Shown piece after piece: positions 60,076-64,000 of a stretch of 64,000 nt of DNA. The first letter of the stretch is position 1. Every line of letters starts with the position of its first letter. The notes below the pieces were generated by a model, which was not told the DNA's origin, searched no databases, and saw nothing but the letters and a program-made list of their open reading frames with translations. Source of the DNA: Artemisia argyi (Eukaryota; Streptophyta; Magnoliopsida; Asterales; Asteraceae). Made by a program: the position numbers and the translations under genes. The stretch spans positions 119,890,861 through 119,954,860 of the forward strand of contig CM060703.1 of the NCBI GenBank assembly GCA_030686995.1, given 5' to 3'.

Positions 60076-60472
60076 ATCATTTCATATGATATCAAAAACC
60101 CATCACAATCTATCGATTTCCAAATAGAAATATGAGATTTCTAAAGGATAAACTAATCCATCATCTACAAAAGCTGAAGTTTCTCTACATTCATCAAAGT
60201 TTAGCAACTTTCTCTACATTCATCAAAGTTTTGTTCTGAAACCTTCATTGTTAAAAGTTCGTGATCCTGGCCAAGTATGGACTGTTTTAGAATTACTTAA
60301 AACTTCCTTTCCACACATACCTACCCATACTATCTTCTATGCAATGGAATGTGAAAACATAGGTTACAAGTCTTGTATGGGCGGGACTTGCAACTGAATT
60401 GTTTGACATCGCCTTTGTTTAGTGGACAGTTTCCTAAAAGCAACGGACATATCACAAGTATGCCTAATTTAG

Positions 60473-60586
60473 GTATTTGAAAATTTTATCGAACCTCGGC
60501 TAAATATAGACTAGTCACCTATATTTAACCTAGGGACAGTGAAACATAGTCTGACTAACTATGTTCGACTTAAAATTTTCAAATAC
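60473..60586 (+). other. Potential three-way-junction secondary structure
   Basis: Outer arms GTATTTGAAAATTTTA..TCGAAC (60473-60494) and their complement (60563-60586) pair over 22 bases with a 2-base bulge. Two inner hairpins lie between them: TAAATATAG/CTATATTTA (60501-60527) and AACATAGT/ACTATGTT (60543-60565, partly competing with the outer arm). This is a sequence observation; function is unknown. Confidence 0.55.
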
Positions 60587-61389
60587 TGAGAATAATTGTA
60601 CTAGGGTTATGTTCAGATTAATTTCCTACTTGAACTCAATAAACAACCAGAATTCTTTAAAACTATCTAGAAACACGATAGTGTCTTACCACTCAGCGAA
60701 ATCTTAACACCTTATTTGTATTATCTAATCTCATTGAAAGTTTTCATTTATAAGATAATCCTAAGTACTATCTTGGGATAGTTATCAATTCTTCTCTTCA
60801 TCCCGTAGAAGTACTATCCTGTTTAGGTTCTAAGAATACCATTCCGTCATAAACCTTTAAAATCTCTTAAGAGTTTCAAAGCAAACTCAACATCTATACC
60901 TAAGAATATTAATGTTAAGCATACACTACACAATTTTGTTAATCAACATATCACATCATTATCTTCACAACCGTTGGAACCACAAGCTCATTAACAGATC
61001 TTGATGCACTTTTAAAGCTTAAATCATCCTTAGTTACACAACAAGCACTCTCATCAGCTTTACAAGATTGAATATCCATCTTGTACTTTTGGAACACCAG
61101 TATCATCTCGTAATACACTACCTTGTAACTCACCGGCTAATTATGAATGTTGTGTTGCGAATTCTTAAGTAGGATGATTTATAATTATTTGAATGGATTG
61201 GGATGCCTTTTGATTTATATAAAGAAATTGTAAATCACCGAACCATAAATTTATATTCCCCTATTTACATTGTTTGGGATGCCTCTCTATGTAAATAAAG
61301 AATTATGAACAAGTGGGATTATTTGTATCTGAAATAACATAAGTATGAAGTCAATAAACACTAGGTACAACAACAGATTACCTACTAGA

Positions 61390-61684
61390 CTATGATTGCA
61401 ACTACTATCCTAATTTCCATTGATATTCAACTACTATATCGATTACTAATGATATTCGACTGCTATATCAATTTCCATTTATTGGATTCCTATGTCAATT
61501 GCTATTGTTGTTCAACTACTATATCAATTGCTATTGATACTTGACAACTATATCAATTTCCATTTGATATTCAACTATATCAATTTTTGTACAACTACTA
61601 TATCAATTTCTATTAATACTCGACTGCTATATCAATTTCCTTTGATATTCGACTATTATATGGATCTCTACTGATATTCAACTA
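61390..61684 (+). repeat. ~30-bp minisatellite, about 10 degenerate units
   Basis: Units resemble CAACTACTATATCAATTTC plus TATTGATATT, repeated with indels up to the point where element I is inserted. Non-coding; the frame 61492-61674 reflects the repeat. Confidence 0.75.
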
Positions 61685-62036
61685 TGTTATTGTTAGGTCA
61701 CCATTTTGTAAACACAAGTATAATAATGATAGAAATGAGATGAGAATAAGAGATGGTTGATTATGAGAACTTATGAAAAGTGAAAGAACAAGACTTTCCT
61801 TAATGATATTCAAATAACCAACAAAATGAAATGTTTACATAAGCTTGATATATATAAGGGAGGAGTAGGGCAACACTCCCTTCCTCCCTCCTTCCTATTG
61901 GATGTGGGCTTTCAAGCCCATTGGACTTACATACTTAAGCCATGTAACATAAACATAGTAAAATAAATAACTAAGCAACCTATTACAAAAGGTAATGACC
62001 GAGACTTGACTAAAATACAAAAGTATGATCCCAACA
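61685..62036 (-). repeat. Element I 3' LTR (352 bp)
   Basis: Size and ends (TGTTG..AACA) are typical of copia. A TATA-like TTATATATA box lies inside (complement near 61848-61857). The second LTR is outside the window. Confidence 0.72.
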
Positions 62037-62048
62037 ATCTCCCCTAAG

Positions 62049-64000
62049 GGTCGGTCATCACGGTTGCTTGACGTCTTCATCTTTGTCGTTGACATGTGAC
62101 ATGTATAACTCTAGACGTCATCAAAATGGTTGAATGATAATGAATGTACTTTGCTCTGTGTCTTTGTTCTTTGGTGATGCTGTAGTGATTATGTAATGAA
62201 GTAGTCTGCCGTTCGTCACTCCTGCGTCTGTGGTGGTTGTCCGCCATTCCAATATACTCATACATCTTTGGACTTAGACTTTCACGTACAATAAGTTCCT
62301 TTTCATACTCTAAGATCTTTAGTCTGTTTACTTTGTAGATTCTTCTTATTGGTGTAGAATCTTTCTTTGAACTTTGTGTTGATAAGATTTTTGGGGGAGC
62401 TATCATTTGCTTCAAGATGTATGTATGAGCATGTTGGAATCTACCATCATGGAGGTGAGGTACCTGCGAGTAAACAGTTAGCAATAAAACAACCGGTACT
62501 TACAGATAAGGAATTAGAGTTCGTCAACAGCATATTGTGAAGACTCCTTCTAATCCTTATCCAGGCCGTTCCCATATCAGATACTCCCGAAGGAGCTTAT
62601 GAGACCTACTAAGTAGCTCAATGACTGAGTTAGTCGCTGGGGATCACTCCACGACTGTAGACCGCTATGGAACCACCGCAAATAGTAAGCGTAACCCTTG
62701 TGGGGTTACCAAAGTGATCTCCTGTCAGGGCTGTTAGATGTTGACCCTGGCAGGAGTTTCCGTTCAATCATTGAGAAATACTTATGTAATTCTCTCATAA
62801 ACGTTCTCGGCTGATTGCTAAGATCTGCGAAGGACTCGATAATTTACAGCTGGTGTCGATTGATGTAGAACACCAGTTGTAGAAATACTAAGTGTTCCTA
62901 AGAGATCTTTGATGTATCTCAAGGCTCTAGACTCTATAAGTGCACACTTAGGTTTCCTATGCGGAGACTAGGGAGGGGTCTCCTGCTTCAATATCAACCG
63001 TCTCTAAGAGATAAGTCGATAGATTACACTGGTTACCCGTGAGAATGAAACAAGCTCTTTTAAGAGAACTTGAGTGGTTAAGAAGGATTAGTGCATTGCG
63101 TCACTGGGTCCATGACGACTTTATCTTCAATACCGGTGTTGTCTTTTGCAACAACCAGTAGCATACGTATTGAACCCGGTGTCTGCCCTAAGGTTGAATC
63201 ATATGGAGGGCTATATCTTTTCACCCTTTACTTTACTTTTCTTTTTAATTCTTCAACTCCTTCTTTCCCTTTCATTCTTTTCTCCTTTTTTCGTATCATA
63301 CCAAAGGATTTCTAATTCTAACTATGGGAGATGTCCTTGGGTAGATCCCTCCGGCTCTGGCGGATCATAGGACGGATATTCCTATCTTAATCACCTTATA
63401 ACTCCGACAGTAGCCAAGAAACCTTTGATTGAAAAACCTCTCAAAGTGTTTGTGATAATCAAATATTTTGGTTAACAATTTGAGAGTTTTGTGTACACTT
63501 TTGAAGGGCTCCCCCTTTACATGTGCTCATAAGTATTTAATAAATTTGCACATGCGAGAGGAGCAAGCATTTTGAATTGATCCACTTTCCGTGAACAAGA
63601 CCGATTTGAGACACGCTTACATCACTAGTTAAACTAGCTTCAAGTTATTACCCGGCCTGGTCAAGTCCACAGAAAGTTTCTCGAGACGGTACATTTCTAC
63701 TAAGACAAATCCTTTTCGAGACATGCTTACGTGGTTAGTTAAAGAGTTCCATTGTCAGCTTTTAGGTGACAACTAGCTCTAGTAACTAACTTGATGTTAT
63801 TACCCGTCGAGGATAAGTCTTTTCGATATTACTAACTTTTTATTGTCTCGTCAATTCCTGGGTCAATTCTGAGTCTAGCTCGCATATGATACAACTTTTA
63901 GCTTTGACTACTTATATTTTAATCACTTTTTCATTTTCTCCCCCTCAAAAATAGCATATAATATGATGTTTTTGACAAACTTTTAGATTAAAATATGCCT
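62049..64000 (-). other. Element I interior, no recognised coding region
   Basis: The longest minus-strand frame (62484-62077, 135 codons, basic, His/Arg-rich) matches nothing I know and probably occurs by chance. A pair of related segments (around 63607-63670 and 63719-63815: GAGACA.GCTTAC, AGTTA, TTATTACCCG) suggests a degenerate ~120-bp repeat near the right edge. The expected copia pol is not visible. Confidence 0.5.

Larger units (their letters stand above)
56117..61684 (+). mobile_element. Element H: LTR retrotransposon with tRNA-Met primer site (5' LTR and part of interior)
   Basis: The 5' LTR (56117-59532) begins TGTAACAATTCGCA and ends GGGTGTGTTACA. A primer site TTGGTACCAGAGCCATGG follows 2 bases later. 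GATAG (56112-56116) before the LTR is a candidate target duplication; element B has the uninterrupted sequence TTTAGATAGGCAG at the equivalent place. The visible interior (59533-61684) has no recognisable gag and carries short tandem repeats. Element I interrupts it at 61685. LTR ends and primer site suggest a Ty3/gypsy chromovirus such as Tekay/Del; lineage is inferred. Confidence 0.78.
61685..64000 (-). mobile_element. Element I: Copia-type retrotransposon (minus), 3' part
   Basis: The 3' LTR (61685-62036) on the minus strand begins TGTTGGGATC and ends CCTAACAATAACA. It is preceded by a purine tract (CTTAGGGGAGAT, complement 62037-62048). About 1.95 kb of interior follows to the window edge with no recognised pol. 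It is inserted in the minisatellite of element H. Confidence 0.75.

Noticed and set aside
62077..62484. 135-codon minus-strand frame in element I
   Set aside because: No domain or family resemblance. It overlaps the purine-tract side of a copia interior and has biased composition, so I did not call it a gene.

Overview
The window is plant nuclear DNA made almost entirely of nested LTR retrotransposons. I see no bacterial, organellar or intact single-copy host gene. Very long LTRs, Athila-type Ty3/gypsy proteins, primer-binding sites for tRNA-Asp and tRNA-Met, and layered insertions point to a large-genome eudicot. The protein style of element E resembles retroelement proteins I associate with Asteraceae, but that is recall, not a search. 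Elements are named A-J and X here.

Left nest (1-46,706). Element E (plus strand) is the oldest layer. It carries a protease-like polyprotein (29,682-31,425) and an ATHILA ORF1-like gene (31,946-43,034), but no reverse transcriptase or integrase. Its 5' LTR was hit by element D (25,050-27,855, 3' part visible). D was hit by element B, a minus-strand Athila element with gag and protease remains at 7,539-9,656 and a 5' LTR at 10,224-25,049. Two elements then entered B. Element A (up to 7,538) is a pol-less element whose two LTRs are identical over the visible 1,563 bp. Element C (13,678-24,804) is a minus-strand element with chromovirus-like pol remains, near-identical LTRs, a decayed pol and an AAAGG target duplication. 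A 575-bp Helitron (24,107-24,681) lies in one C LTR. The ORF1-like gene of E was separately cut by a solo LTR of the D family (33,929-42,758, duplication GAACC), and that solo LTR was cut by a Copia element F (34,483-41,888, duplication TAGAA).

Middle (46,707-49,976). This is the only stretch that may hold host gene remains: B3-like coding fragments on the minus strand, apparently interrupted by a Copia-type LTR (J).

Right nest (49,977-64,000). A 4.2-kb Athila solo LTR (G, duplication ATTAC) sits beside a partial Athila LTR (X). X is interrupted by element H, a plus-strand element with a tRNA-Met primer site and a non-coding visible interior. Element I, a minus-strand Copia element, is inserted into H.

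The elements are unrelated insertions, so there is no operon-like cooperation. The useful signals are the insertion order, the many pol-less or pol-dead elements with young LTRs, and regulatory or structural motifs shared by the Athila LTRs: an E2F-type palindrome just upstream of the TATA box, a covarying hairpin, palindrome clusters and a 30-bp U3 repeat array.
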